Below are positions 36,474 to 45,763 of a stretch of 64,000 nt of DNA, one piece after another. The stretch comes from Streptomyces sp. AC558_RSS880 (lineage in GTDB: Bacteria > Actinomycetota > Actinomycetes > Streptomycetales > Streptomycetaceae). The notes beneath the pieces are model-generated. The model was not told the DNA's origin. It searched no databases and was given only the letters and a program-made list of their open reading frames with translations. The position numbers and the translations under genes were made by a program. Numbering within the stretch: the stretch's first letter is position 1; every line of letters starts with the position of its first letter. The stretch spans positions 124,001 through 188,000 of the forward strand of contig NZ_JAGMUJ010000029.1 in the NCBI RefSeq assembly GCF_019049255.1. Reading direction: 5' to 3'.

Positions 36474-37321
36474 CGGGTGCCTCCCGGACGGTCGGCGCGG
36501 TAACGGTGCACGGTGCCGGGACCGCCGTCCAGCCAGAAGAACGGGTACGGCTCCGCGCACACCGCGCTCACCCCGTGACCCAGGAAGCGGGGCAGTACGG
36601 CGCTGCCGGTCTGGGCGAACATCACCAGCTGCTTGCCGTGCCGCAGGGCGTGCTCCCGCAGCGGCTCGAAGCTCCCGTTGCCGAGCGTCATCCCGGACAC
36701 GAGCAGCGCGTCGCACCGGCCGGCCGCGGCGAGGGCGTCGGTGACGACCGGCTCGCCCCACTCGGTGACGCCGCCCTTGAGGTCGCATGGGACGTATCCC
36801 AGCCCTCGTGAACGCAGCGCCTCCAGCAGGGAGTTGACGACGCCGACCACGAGCACCGTCGCCCCGGGCGGCAGGACGAGCAGTCCGGCGACGGCCTCGG
36901 CCCGCGCCCGGGACTTCTCCAGCGACGTCCCCGCGGGCAGGGCGACGGGCCGCGCCCCGTTCTCCGGGGCGTGCGGGGTGACGTGCATCAGGTACGCGTC
37001 GAGCGCGGCCACCCGCACCGGGAGCAGCGGATGCTCGAGGAGCCGGGCCACGTCCGCGCCGACGCAGTCCTCCACCGCGCTGTCGGGCAGCGCGCCGGGC
37101 TCGACCGCGCAACTGCCGACGGCCTCCGCCAGCCGCAGGCTGAGCACCTCGTTGCGGTAACCGGTGCCGCGCCCTTCGTGCCGTACGGCCTGCCGGGTGG
37201 TGAAGGCCACGGAGATCCGCGACCCGGCGGGATCCGGACCGAGTGCACCGGCACGGGCGAGGGCGAGGAGTTCGTCGTACGTCGTCGCCGCGCGGGCGGA
37301 CGCCGGGGCGGCGGGGCTCAT
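36470..37321 (-). CDS. DUF364-like Rossmann protein (putative heavy-metal-chelation family)
   Basis: 283 residues. An N-terminal domain with VAFTTRQAVRHEGRGTGYRNE and a C-terminal Rossmann-like half (VLVVGVVNSLLEALRSRG, LLVSGMTLGNGSFEPLREHA). The pattern resembles PF04016/DUF4213, which Pfam labels putative heavy-metal chelation because of structure and context; no activity is known. ATG 37321 overlaps the ATP-grasp stop. Its presence in this operon supports a metal-linked function. Confidence 0.7.
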   Translation of the reverse strand: MSPAAPASARAATTYDELLALARAGALGPDPAGSRISVAFTTRQAVRHEGRGTGYRNEVLSLRLAEAVGSCAVEPGALPDSAVEDCVGADVARLLEHPLLPVRVAALDAYLMHVTPHAPENGARPVALPAGTSLEKSRARAEAVAGLLVLPPGATVLVVGVVNSLLEALRSRGLGYVPCDLKGGVTEWGEPVVTDALAAAGRCDALLVSGMTLGNGSFEPLREHALRHGKQLVMFAQTGSAVLPRFLGHGVSAVCAEPYPFFWLDGGPGTVHRYRADRPGGTR

Positions 37322-38574
37322 CGGATCACCAGCCCGGACCGCACCTCGTCGAGCAGGGCCTCGACCCGGGCGCGGGCGCCGGTGCCGGCCGGGTCGCCCG
37401 CCATCACGTGCCCCAGGTACTCGTTGTTGCTGCCCGCCGCCTTCACCTGCCGTCCCGGTTCGGCGAGTTGCACCTCGAGGACGTCCGGCGCGGTCCGCAC
37501 GGGTCCGGCGTCCAGCGCCTCGAGCGTGCCCGCCGTCCGCGGCACGAGGAAGCCGACGGCGGCGCTGCGCAGCCCGGTGTCCGTGCGCCGCAGGTCGGGC
37601 GCGCGGCCCAGACAGACGTCCACGAAGGCCGCGGCGAGGTCGATGCCGGTGACGTGCCGTACCAGTTCGGTGATGCGGTTCCCGGCGGGCCGCGGGTTGA
37701 CCTCCACCACGCGCGGTCCGGCGGAGGTCAGCTTGATCTCGGTGTGCGCCACCACACCGTCCGTCAGCCCGAGCGCCTTGAGCGCGCCGAGCGCGGTCTG
37801 CTCGGCCGCCTCGGCGGCCGCGGCCGGGAGGGCGGCGGGGAACATGTGGCCGGTCTCGATGAACGCGGGCGCCCCGCCGACGCTCTTGTCGGTCACGCCG
37901 ACGACGTGCACCGCGCCCGCGTGCGACACGGTCTCGACGCTCACCTCCGGGCCGTCCAGCAGCTCCTCGAGCAGCACGACGGGTGCCCGCCGCTGCCCGC
38001 GCGCGTTGACCGGGAAGTCGGCCAGCGCCCGTACCGCGGCGGCGAGTTGCTCCTCGTCGTCCACCCGCCGTACGTACATGCCGGCGCACAGGTCGACGGG
38101 TTTGACCACCAGCGGGTAGCCGATCTCCCGTGCCGCCCGGGCGAGTTCGGTCCACTCCTCGTGCACCGCGAACCGCGGGCCGGGAACTCCGGCGTCGGCC
38201 AGGACCCGGCGGGTGGCGTCCTTGCGACAGGCGCTCTCGACCGCCTCGGGAGCCGGTCCGGGCAGCCCGAGCCGCGCGGCCACCCGTGCCACCGTGGGCA
38301 GGTAGTAGTCGCAGGAGGTGACCACCCCGTCGAAGCCGAACACGGTGTGCAGCCGCTCCACCCGGGGGAGCAGGGCCTCGGTGTCGTTGGTGTCCGCGGT
38401 GATCACGTTGCGCGCCCCGAGCAGCGGGTGCGCCGCGCCCTCGGGTGCCGAGCGCAGGTAGTGGTGCAGGTCGCGGGTGAGGAACGTGAACTCGTGTCCG
38501 CTCTCCCGGATCGCCCGCGGCAGCAGCCTGCTCATCGATCCGACCCAGCTCTCGACCACCAGCAGATGAGCCAC
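37318..38574 (-). CDS. ATP-grasp ligase
   Basis: 418 residues. ATP-grasp elements: YPLVVKPVDLCAGMYVRRV, VLLEELLDGPEVSVETV and the metal site HTEIKLTSAGPRVVEVNPRP. Such enzymes activate a carboxylate as acyl-phosphate and join it to an amine. First gene of the ten-gene operon; ATG 38574 lies 71 bases from the Zur-like box. It is the probable condensing step of the small peptidic or aminocarboxylate product. Substrates cannot be read from the sequence. Confidence 0.85.
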   Translation of the reverse strand: MAHLLVVESWVGSMSRLLPRAIRESGHEFTFLTRDLHHYLRSAPEGAAHPLLGARNVITADTNDTEALLPRVERLHTVFGFDGVVTSCDYYLPTVARVAARLGLPGPAPEAVESACRKDATRRVLADAGVPGPRFAVHEEWTELARAAREIGYPLVVKPVDLCAGMYVRRVDDEEQLAAAVRALADFPVNARGQRRAPVVLLEELLDGPEVSVETVSHAGAVHVVGVTDKSVGGAPAFIETGHMFPAALPAAAAEAAEQTALGALKALGLTDGVVAHTEIKLTSAGPRVVEVNPRPAGNRITELVRHVTGIDLAAAFVDVCLGRAPDLRRTDTGLRSAAVGFLVPRTAGTLEALDAGPVRTAPDVLEVQLAEPGRQVKAAGSNNEYLGHVMAGDPAGTGARARVEALLDEVRSGLVIR

Positions 38575-38604
38575 GGCTCCCCTTTTCGTGTCGTCGCGTA
38601 GGGA

Positions 38605-38626
38605 GCGGCCCTGACGCCAGGGCCGC
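38605..38626 (-). promoter_or_regulatory. Hairpin in the leader of the metallophore-type operon
   Basis: 9-bp perfect stem (38605-38613 with 38618-38626), 4-base loop, between the Zur-like box and the ATP-grasp start codon. Confidence 0.5.
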
Positions 38627-38644
38627 GACGGGCGCCACGATATC

Positions 38645-38663
38645 GGTAATCATTTTCATTGTC
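38645..38663. promoter_or_regulatory. Zur-like operator between the ATP-grasp operon and the GNAT gene
   Basis: GGTAATCATTTTCATTGTC is an AT-rich island in otherwise GC-rich DNA. Its right half matches TCATTTTCA of the actinobacterial Zur box (related to TGAAAATGATTTTCA); the left half is degenerate. It sits 71 bases from one start codon and 38 from the other, able to repress both. Zinc specificity is inferred. Confidence 0.62.
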
Positions 38664-38700
38664 AGGTACTGTGAGGACCCCGATACGGAAGGACCACGCG

Positions 38701-39246
38701 ATGAGTCGGACCGCACCCGCCGGATACACCGTGCGTCCCGCGACGCCCGCGGACACCGACGGCGCCCGCGCCGTCATGCTCGACACGTTCTACAAGGAGT
38801 TCGGATACGGATACGTCCCCCGCTGGCACCGGGACGTCACCGACCTCAAGGGCACGTACCTCGACGACCCCCGCCACGTCCTGCTCGTGGCCCTCCACGA
38901 CGGCGAGGTGGTCGCCACCACCGGCGTGCACTCACAGGGCCCCGCCCACCCGCCGCACCCCCGCTGGCTGGCCGAACGCTACCCGTCCGGCACCACCGCC
39001 CAACTGGTCCGCGTCTACGTGCGCCCGGAGCACCGGCGCCGCGGCCTCGCGCGCACGCTGGTCGACGCGGCGTGCGACTTCGTCGCGAACACCCCCGGCT
39101 ACGACTGCATCTACCTGCACACCAACGTGGACGTCGAGGGCGCGGAAGCCTTCTGGCGCGGCACGGCCAAGGAGATCTTCGACGCCCGCACCACCGGCGA
39201 ACACGGCCCGGGCGTCTCCACCGTCCACTTCGAGATCCCGTTCTGA
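38701..39246 (+). CDS. GNAT-family N-acetyltransferase, divergent from the metallophore-type operon
   Basis: 181 residues with the GNAT acetyl-CoA loop [18 protein letters not shown] and the preceding beta strand QLVRVYV. ATG 38701 follows GGAAGGACC. Shares the intergenic Zur-like box with the ATP-grasp operon, so it may acetylate the product or a related amine. GNAT substrates are not predictable from sequence alone. Confidence 0.82.
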   Translation: MSRTAPAGYTVRPATPADTDGARAVMLDTFYKEFGYGYVPRWHRDVTDLKGTYLDDPRHVLLVALHDGEVVATTGVHSQGPAHPPHPRWLAERYPSGTTAQLVRVYVRPEHRRRGLARTLVDAACDFVANTPGYDCIYLHTNVDVEGAEAFWRGTAKEIFDARTTGEHGPGVSTVHFEIPF

Positions 39247-39295
39247 GCGGGGAGACCCGGTCCGCCCGGACGATCCGGGGCGTCAGAATGGTGCG

Positions 39296-39994
39296 ATGGA
39301 CCATCACTTCACAGGCATACCGGAGTTGACCGGCGTTCCCCGTGTCGCCGTCGTCATCGACGTCATGCGCGCCTTCACCGTGGCCGCCTGGGCCTTCTCG
39401 CGTGGGGTCGAGAGGATCGTCCTGGCCCCGACGGAGAGCGAGGCACTCGCCCTGAAGGAGGGCCACCCGGGCTGGCTGGCCCTGAAGGACGGGGCGCCGG
39501 CGGCGGGCTTCGACGCGGTGAACTCACCCGGCCTGCTCAGGTCACGCGATTTCACCGGCCGCACGCTGGTGCAGAAGACGACGGCGGGGACCGTGGGCGC
39601 GCTGGCCGTCGCGGACGCGCCGCTGGTCCTGTGCGCGAGCTTCGTGGTGGCCGGCCCGACCGCGCGGTTCCTGCGGACCGAGGGCTCCGGCCCGGTGACG
39701 TTCGTGGTCACCGGCGAGGAGGGCCGGGCCGACGAGGACCTGGCCTGCGCCGAATACATCGGCCGGTCCCTGGCCGGAGACGATGTCGAGGCGGCCCCGT
39801 ACCTCCACCGCGCGAGGACTTCCCGTGCCGCGGCCGATCTCGCCGCCGGGCTGCGGAGCGGATACCACCCGGACGACGTAGAGCTCTGCCTGGAGGTCGA
39901 CAGGTTCCCCTTCGCGATGGTGGCCCGCCAGGAGGAGTCCCTGACGGTGCTCCGTCCCGTCGCGGTGCCCGGCGTCCCGTCCGGATCGAGGTGA
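39296..39994 (+). CDS. ComB-like (2-phosphosulfolactate phosphatase family) protein
   Basis: 232 residues. The N-terminal [19 protein letters not shown] and the central [17 protein letters not shown] match PF04029 (ComB), a Mg-dependent phosphatase first known from coenzyme M synthesis. No other coenzyme M genes are near, so the bacterial role is unknown. It begins 49 bases after the GNAT stop with no strong Shine-Dalgarno visible. Confidence 0.75.
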   Translation: MDHHFTGIPELTGVPRVAVVIDVMRAFTVAAWAFSRGVERIVLAPTESEALALKEGHPGWLALKDGAPAAGFDAVNSPGLLRSRDFTGRTLVQKTTAGTVGALAVADAPLVLCASFVVAGPTARFLRTEGSGPVTFVVTGEEGRADEDLACAEYIGRSLAGDDVEAAPYLHRARTSRAAADLAAGLRSGYHPDDVELCLEVDRFPFAMVARQEESLTVLRPVAVPGVPSGSR

Positions 39995-40158
39995 CCGACA
40001 CCCGCCCCGCCCACGCGCCGGGTTCCCGGAACGGAGGAGGACGGGGGTCGCGGGCCGGTCCTCGTCGAAGCGCCCGCCCCCGGCCGGGCGTACGCGACCG
40101 GCTCGGTTCCGGGAGGACGGGGTGGGCCGAGTGCGCTTCAGGCGGGCCGTTGCTTCGT

Positions 40159-41022
40159 CTACTCCGTCGCCCCCTGCGCGAACCCGTTGTAGATGTAGCG
40201 CTGCAGGAACAGGAAGACCACGAGGGTCGGGACGATCACCATGATCGCTCCGGCCGAGATGTTCTCCCAGTGGGCGCCGAACGGGCCCTTGAAGCGGAAC
40301 AGGGCCGTGGACATGGTGCCGAGTTCCTCCGAGGGCATGTAGAGGAACGGGATGTAGAAGTCGTTGTACGTGGTGATGCCCTTGATGATGACCACGGTCG
40401 CGATCGCCGGCTTCAGCAGCGGAAAGATGATCTTCCGGTAGATGGTGAAGGCGTTGGCGCCGTCGAGCCGGGCCGCCTCGTCCAGCGACGTGGGAATGGA
40501 CCGGATGAACTGCAGGAAGATGTAGATCGACACGATGTCGGTGCCCATGTGGAGCAGGATCGGCGCCCAGCGGGTGTCGAACAGGCCGAAGCTGTTGACG
40601 ACCTGGAAGGTCGCGACCTGGGTGGTGACACCGGGCACCAGGGTGGCGATCAGGAACAGGGCCATGATCGGCTTCTTGAAGCGGAAGTCGAAGCGGTCGA
40701 TGGCGTACGCCGTCATGGAGCCGATGACCACGGTGCCCGTGATGGAGAACAGCAGGATGAAGGCCGTGTTGCCGAAGGCGGTCAGCAGGTGGCCGTCGTT
40801 GAAGGCCGTGGCGTAGTTGGAGAAGTTCAGCCAGTCGTCCGGCAGGGCCAGCGCCCCCTGGCCGTCCTGGATCTCTCCGTAGGACTTCAGCGAGGTCAGG
40901 AAGACCACGACGAGCGGGAGCAGTACCACGAGCGAGGCCACGACCAGCGACAGATAGGTCAGCGTGGTGGCGACGCCGGGCCGCCGGCGCGAGCGGCCCT
41001 GGGCAGGGGCGGTGAGGGTCAT
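40159..41022 (-). CDS. CUT1 sugar ABC permease (MalG type)
   Basis: 287 residues, six TM helices, with the EAA loop SIPTSLDEAARLDGANAFTI before helix 5. Inner-membrane component of a carbohydrate importer. ATG 41022 overlaps the stop of the partner permease (ATGA). The partner is now truncated and no binding protein is left next to it, so the importer is probably dead unless another partner is supplied. Confidence 0.9.
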   Translation of the reverse strand: MTLTAPAQGRSRRRPGVATTLTYLSLVVASLVVLLPLVVVFLTSLKSYGEIQDGQGALALPDDWLNFSNYATAFNDGHLLTAFGNTAFILLFSITGTVVIGSMTAYAIDRFDFRFKKPIMALFLIATLVPGVTTQVATFQVVNSFGLFDTRWAPILLHMGTDIVSIYIFLQFIRSIPTSLDEAARLDGANAFTIYRKIIFPLLKPAIATVVIIKGITTYNDFYIPFLYMPSEELGTMSTALFRFKGPFGAHWENISAGAIMVIVPTLVVFLFLQRYIYNGFAQGATE

Positions 41023-41363
41023 ACGAGGTCAACCTTCTCGTCGGGCACGAGGCGGCGCTGGATCCAGGTGATCAGCAGGATGATCGCCAGCAGCACCACG
41101 GCGCAGGCCGAGGCCAGTCCGGTCTTGTTGAACTGGAAGGCGAACTTGACCGTCTGGATGACGAAGGTCGAGGTCCCGGTCGCGCCGTCGGTCATGATGT
41201 ACGGGATCTCGAAGACGGACAGTGAGCCGGAGATCGCCAGGATGACGCTGAGGCTCAGCACCGGCCGGATGCTCGGCGCGATGATGTGCTTGAACTGCTC
41301 CCAGCGGCTCGCACCGTCGAGTTGGGCGGCCTCGTAGAGCTCGCCGGGGATCGAGGTGGCCTG
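41019..41363 (-). pseudogene. 5'-truncated CUT1 sugar permease (MalF type)
   Basis: Only the last 114 codons remain: the EAA loop IPGELYEAAQLDGASRWEQF followed by the final two TM helices and a normal stop. Upstream of about 41363 the sequence switches abruptly to the opposite-strand beta-mannosidase. No start codon for a functional permease is left; a MalF protein needs roughly 200 more residues. Confidence 0.88.
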
Positions 41364-43653
41364 GGAGGGCCGCCGCGCCTGGACCTACACCCGGAACCTG
41401 GAACCCGCCCGGACGGCGGCGGAGCGCCACGAACGCACCGACCTGGTCTTCGACGGCCTGGACACCGCCGCCGTGATCACGCTCGACGGGCACGAGCTCG
41501 GCCGCACCCGGAACATGCACCGCCGGTACCGCTTCGACGTCACCGACCGCCACGGCCCGCTCCGCGTCGAGTTCACCTCCGCCTACGAGGAGGCCGAGGC
41601 GGTGCGGGCACGGACGGGGGAGCGGCCCAACGTCTACCCCGAGCCGTTCCAGTACATCCGCAAGATGGCGTGCGGCTTCGGCTGGGACTGGGGGCCGACG
41701 CTGGTCACCGCCGGAATGTGGCGTCCGGTCCGGCTGGAGCGCTGGTCGACGGCCCGCCTGGCGGAGGTGCGTCCCCTGGTCACGGTCCGTGACGGCGTCG
41801 GCCGGGTGGAACTCCGCATCGACATCGAGCGCACCGAGCAGGGCGCGGACCGGCACCTCGAGGTGAGCGCGCGGGTCGGCGGCGTACAGGCCCAGGGCAC
41901 GGTGACGGGGGACAGCGCCGTACTGATCCTCGACGTACCCGCCCCCGACCTGTGGTGGCCGCGCGGATACGGCGAGCAGCCGCTGTACGACCTGGAGGTG
42001 ACCCTCGTCTCCCGGGGCACCGAAGCCGCACCGGAGCGGCACCTCGACTCCTGGTCGCGCCGGATCGGATTCCGCGACGTGGTGCTGGACCGCTCCGCCG
42101 ACGAACACGGCACCGGCTTCACCTTCGTCGTCAACGGCGTACCGGTCTTCGCCCGCGGCGTGAACTGGATCCCCGACGACGTCTTCCCCTCCCGCGTCAC
42201 CCCCGACCGCTACCGCACACGGCTGCGGCAGGCCGCCGAGGCGGGCATCGACCTGGTGCGGATCTGGGGCGGCGGCATCTACGAGGACGACGCCTTCTAC
42301 GACGTCTGCGACGAGCTGGGCCTCATGGTCTGGCAGGACTTCCTCTTCGCCTGCGCCGCCTACCCGGAGGAGCAGCCGCTGCGCGGCGAGGTCGAGGCCG
42401 AGGCGCGGGACAACGTTGTCCGGCTGATGCCGCACCCCAGTCTCGTGCTGTGGAACGGCAACAACGAGAACCTGTGGGGCTTCCGCGACTGGGACTGGGA
42501 GCCCGCCCTGGCCGGCGACTCCTGGGGCGGCGGCTACTACCTCGACCTGCTGCCGCGCATCGTCGCCGAACTCGACCCCACCCGCTCCTACACCGCCGGC
42601 AGCCCCTGGTCCGGTTCCTGGGACCACCACCCCAACGACCCCGCGCACGGCACCCACCACTCCTGGGAGGTGTGGAACCGCCGCGACTACGCCGAGTACC
42701 GCGACTCGGTGCCCCGCTTCGTGTCGGAGTTCGGCTGGCAGGCGCCGCCCGCGATGGCGACCCTGCGACGGGCACTGCCCGGCGAAGACCTCGCCCCGGA
42801 CTCGCCCGGCATGCTGCACCACCAGAAGGCCGAGGACGGCAACGGAAAGCTGAACCGGGGCGTCGCCCGCCACTTCCGGCTCCCCGAGGACGACTTCGAC
42901 CACTGGCACTACCTCACCCAGGTCGTGCAGGCGCGCGCGATCGCCGCCGGGATCGAGCACTGGCGCTCGCACTGGCCGGTGTGCGCGGGCACGGTGGTCT
43001 GGCAGCTCAACGACTGCTGGCCGGTGAGTTCCTGGGCCGCCGTGGACGGCGACGGCCGCCTCAAGCCGCTGTACCACGAGCTGTGCCGGGTCTACGCCGA
43101 CCGCCTGCTGACCCTCCAGCCCGGCGCCGACGGCCCGGTGCTCGCCCTGGTCAACCAGTCCGCCGAGCCGTGGCACGCCTCCGTGACCCTGCGGCGCATG
43201 CGGGCGGACGGCACCGTGGTGGCGCAGCAGCCGCTCGACCTGACCGTTCCCGCCCGTCAGGTGAACCGGCAGACCGTGCCGGGCGAGTCGGCCCCGGACG
43301 CCCGGTCCGTCAAGGAGTTCCTCGTCGCCGACGCCGACGGCCTGCGCGCCCTGTACTTCCCCGCCGCCGACAAGGACTTCGCCTACCCCGAGCCCCGCTA
43401 CGACGTCGCCGTGGGGGTCCCGGTCGGTGCGGGCGCCGGTGCCGGCGGGGGTAGTGTCGAGGTCGTGGTCACTGCGCACACCCTGGTACGGGATCTCCTC
43501 CTGCAGGCCGACCGGCTCGGACCGGACGCCGTCTGCGACTCCGGACTGCACACCCTGCTCCCCGGGGAGCAGATCCGGCTGCGGGTGAACAACGCCGCAC
43601 AGACCGGCGCCAACGCGGTACGCGCGGCCCTGTTCTGCGTGGAACCCGCGTGA
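41356..43653 (+). pseudogene. N-terminally truncated GH2 beta-mannosidase
   Basis: About 765 residues of a GH2 beta-mannosidase. It enters abruptly at AWEGRRAWTYTRN, in the middle of the sugar-binding jelly-roll domain; roughly the first 65-70 residues of the family are missing. The acid/base Glu in LWNGNNENLWG and the nucleophile Glu in FVSEFGWQA are intact. In-frame stop TAG at 41335 lies just upstream, so the only available start is a GTG at 41356 without Shine-Dalgarno. I call it a pseudogene because its promoter, start and N-terminal domain were deleted, although the catalytic barrel remains. The stop overlaps the LacI gene. Confidence 0.75.
42408..42421. promoter_or_regulatory. LacI-type palindrome inside the beta-mannosidase gene
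   Basis: GGACAACGTTGTCC, a perfect 14-bp palindrome identical in its 12-bp core to the one at 45764-45775. It may be a second operator or a coding coincidence. Confidence 0.45.
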
Positions 43654-44678
43654 GCACACCGCCGGAACGCGTCACCATCAAGGACGTCGCCGCGGCCGCC
43701 GGCGTGTCCAAGGGCGCGGTGTCGCTGGCGTTCAACCACAAACCGGGAGTGTCCGAGGCCACCCGGGACCGCATCTTCGCGGCGGCCCGGCAGCTCGGCT
43801 GGGCGCCGAACTCCTCCGCCCGCAGTCTGTCGCGGAAGTCCGTCGACGCCATCGGGCTGGCCGTCTGCCGGCCGGCCCGGCTGCTGGGCCTGGAGCCCTT
43901 CTACATGGAGTTCATCTCCGGCATCGAGAGCGTGCTCGTCGAACGCGACTGCTCCCTGCTGCTGCGCCTGGTGGGCTCCCTGGAGGAGGAGATCCAGCTC
44001 CAGCAGCGCTGGTGGAGGGAGCGTCAGACAGGCGGTTCGATCCTGGTCGACTTCCACCGGCGGGACCCGCGAATCGAGCCGCTGCGAAAGCTCGGGCTGC
44101 CGGCCGTGGGCGTGGGCCATCCGGATCTCACCGGCGGCTTCCCGTCGTTGTGGACCGAGGACGCCACCGCCGTGGCCGAGGCCGTGCGCTATCTGGCGGC
44201 CCTGGGCCACCGGCGCATCGCCCGCGTGGGCGGACCCACGGGCCTCGGCCACAGCGCCATCCGCGCGGACGCGTTCGAGCGGACGATGCGGGAACTCGGC
44301 CTGAACGGCGGCCGGCACGTCGAGACGGGCTTCTCGGGGGAGGAGGGCGCCCGGGCGACCCGCATGCTGCTCCTGTCGTCCGACCGCCCCACGGCGATCG
44401 TCTACGACAACGACATCATGGCCGTCGCCGGACTGGGCGTGGCCGCCGAGATGGGCGTCTCCGTACCGGACGACCTGTCCCTGCTGGCCTGGGACGACTC
44501 CCAGTTGTGCCGCCTGACGCATCCGACCCTGTCGGCGATGAGCCACGACGTGCACGGATTCGGCGCCGAGGCGGCACGGGTCCTCTTCGACGTGATCGCC
44601 GGCAAGGAAGTCGCCTCCCGGCCGGTGTCGACACCCTCGCTCGTACCGCGGGGGTCGACCGCGCCTCCACGCCGGTAG
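43650..44678 (+). CDS. LacI-family transcriptional repressor of the mannoside locus
   Basis: 342 residues. HTH at residues 8-30 (VTIKDVAAAAGVSKGAVSLA), hinge SARSLSRKS, then a periplasmic-binding-like sensor domain ending with MSHDVHGFGAEAARVLFD. GTG 43650 overlaps the mannosidase stop, so the two were one unit. Expected to bind CG-centred palindromes such as those at 45764 and 42408 and to sense a mannoside or derivative. Confidence 0.9.
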   Translation: MSTPPERVTIKDVAAAAGVSKGAVSLAFNHKPGVSEATRDRIFAAARQLGWAPNSSARSLSRKSVDAIGLAVCRPARLLGLEPFYMEFISGIESVLVERDCSLLLRLVGSLEEEIQLQQRWWRERQTGGSILVDFHRRDPRIEPLRKLGLPAVGVGHPDLTGGFPSLWTEDATAVAEAVRYLAALGHRRIARVGGPTGLGHSAIRADAFERTMRELGLNGGRHVETGFSGEEGARATRMLLLSSDRPTAIVYDNDIMAVAGLGVAAEMGVSVPDDLSLLAWDDSQLCRLTHPTLSAMSHDVHGFGAEAARVLFDVIAGKEVASRPVSTPSLVPRGSTAPPRR

Positions 44679-44696
44679 GACGAAGCGGAGACGGGG

Positions 44697-44730
44697 GAGG
44701 GGCGCGGCTCGGTTTCGAGCCGCGCCCCTC
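44697..44730. terminator. Bidirectional terminator between LacI and ROK kinase genes
   Basis: Perfect 15-bp stem (44697-44711 with 44716-44730), loop GTTT, between two convergent genes. Confidence 0.9.
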
Positions 44731-44733
44731 TCG

Positions 44734-45690
44734 TCAGCCGGTGACGGTCGGGGCGGCGGGCGCGTGGGCCCGGCGGCGTGCCGCGGCGGCCGCTCCTACG
44801 AGCCCGGCGTCCCGTGCCAGCGCGGCGGGCCGCACCTCCAGCCCGCGGGTGAAGCCGAGAACCGCGTAGGCCCTCAGATGACGGCGCAGCGGAGTGAACA
44901 GGACGTCACCGGCCTGAGCGACACCGCCGCCGATCACGGCCACCTCGATCTCCAGCAGCGTCGCACTGCCGGCGATCGCGGCGGCCAGCGCCTTGGCCGA
45001 CCGGTCGTAGGCGGCCAGGGCGCGTTCGTCCCCCGCACGCGCCGCGACGGCCACGGCGGCGGCCGTCGCCTCCGCACCGGCCGGCGGGGTCCAGCCCGAC
45101 CGCACGGCGTGGCGGGCGATCGCCGTGCCGCTGGCGTACCCCTCGACGCATCCCCGCCCCCCGCACGCACAGGGCGGCCCGTCCAGGTCGACGGAGATGT
45201 GACCGATGTGCCCGGCGTTGCCGGAGGGGCCGGGGTGCAGCAGCCCGTTCAGGACGAACCCCCCGCCCACCCCGGTCGAGACGACCATGCACAGGGCGTT
45301 GTCCACCCCCCTCGCGGCGCCCCGCCAGTGCTCGGCGGCCGCCACCGCCACGGCGTCGCCCAGCAGCACCGGCTCGATGCCGTCGAACAGCATCGGATGC
45401 GCGCGTACGCTGTCCACCAGCGGAAACGCCCGCCAACTCGGTATGTTCACGGGACTGACGGTGCCTGCCACCGTGTCGACGGGCCCGGCGCTGGCGATGC
45501 CCAGACCGCAGACCGTGCCCCAGGCCGGGTGTGCGGCCAGTTCGTCGATGACCGCGTCGACCGTCCCCGCCATCCGGGAGGTCGACTCGCGCGCGGGTGT
45601 GGGCAGCTCGGCACGCCGGACGACGGATCCCTCCTCGTCGATCAGGGCTCCCGCGATCTTCGTGCCTCCGATGTCCAACGCGGCGTACAC
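44734..45690 (-). CDS. ROK-family sugar kinase
   Basis: 318 residues. Phosphate-1 motif LDIGGTKIAGALID, catalytic region GHIGHISVDLDG and the zinc motif CACGGRGCVEGY typical of ROK glucokinase/fructokinase/mannokinase enzymes. I chose GTG 45690 (AAGGAAG 9 bases upstream, two residues before the phosphate motif) over TTG 45768, because the latter would lie inside the LacI-type operator. Beside a mannose-6-phosphate isomerase and mannosidase, it is probably a manno- or fructokinase feeding glycolysis. Confidence 0.88.
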   Translation of the reverse strand: MYAALDIGGTKIAGALIDEEGSVVRRAELPTPARESTSRMAGTVDAVIDELAAHPAWGTVCGLGIASAGPVDTVAGTVSPVNIPSWRAFPLVDSVRAHPMLFDGIEPVLLGDAVAVAAAEHWRGAARGVDNALCMVVSTGVGGGFVLNGLLHPGPSGNAGHIGHISVDLDGPPCACGGRGCVEGYASGTAIARHAVRSGWTPPAGAEATAAAVAVAARAGDERALAAYDRSAKALAAAIAGSATLLEIEVAVIGGGVAQAGDVLFTPLRRHLRAYAVLGFTRGLEVRPAALARDAGLVGAAAAARRRAHAPAAPTVTG

Positions 45691-45763
45691 CTGTGGGTTC
45701 TTCCTTCCGGTCGATGTCGGGGCGCGGCCCACCTGAGGTGCGGCCTGGTCGGGAGTGATGATG

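Noticed and set aside
27329..38574. Iron-siderophore operon under DmdR/IdeR control
   Set aside because: No TTAGGTTAGGCT-type iron box seen; the only AT-rich operator resembles Zur. Iron is not fully excluded.
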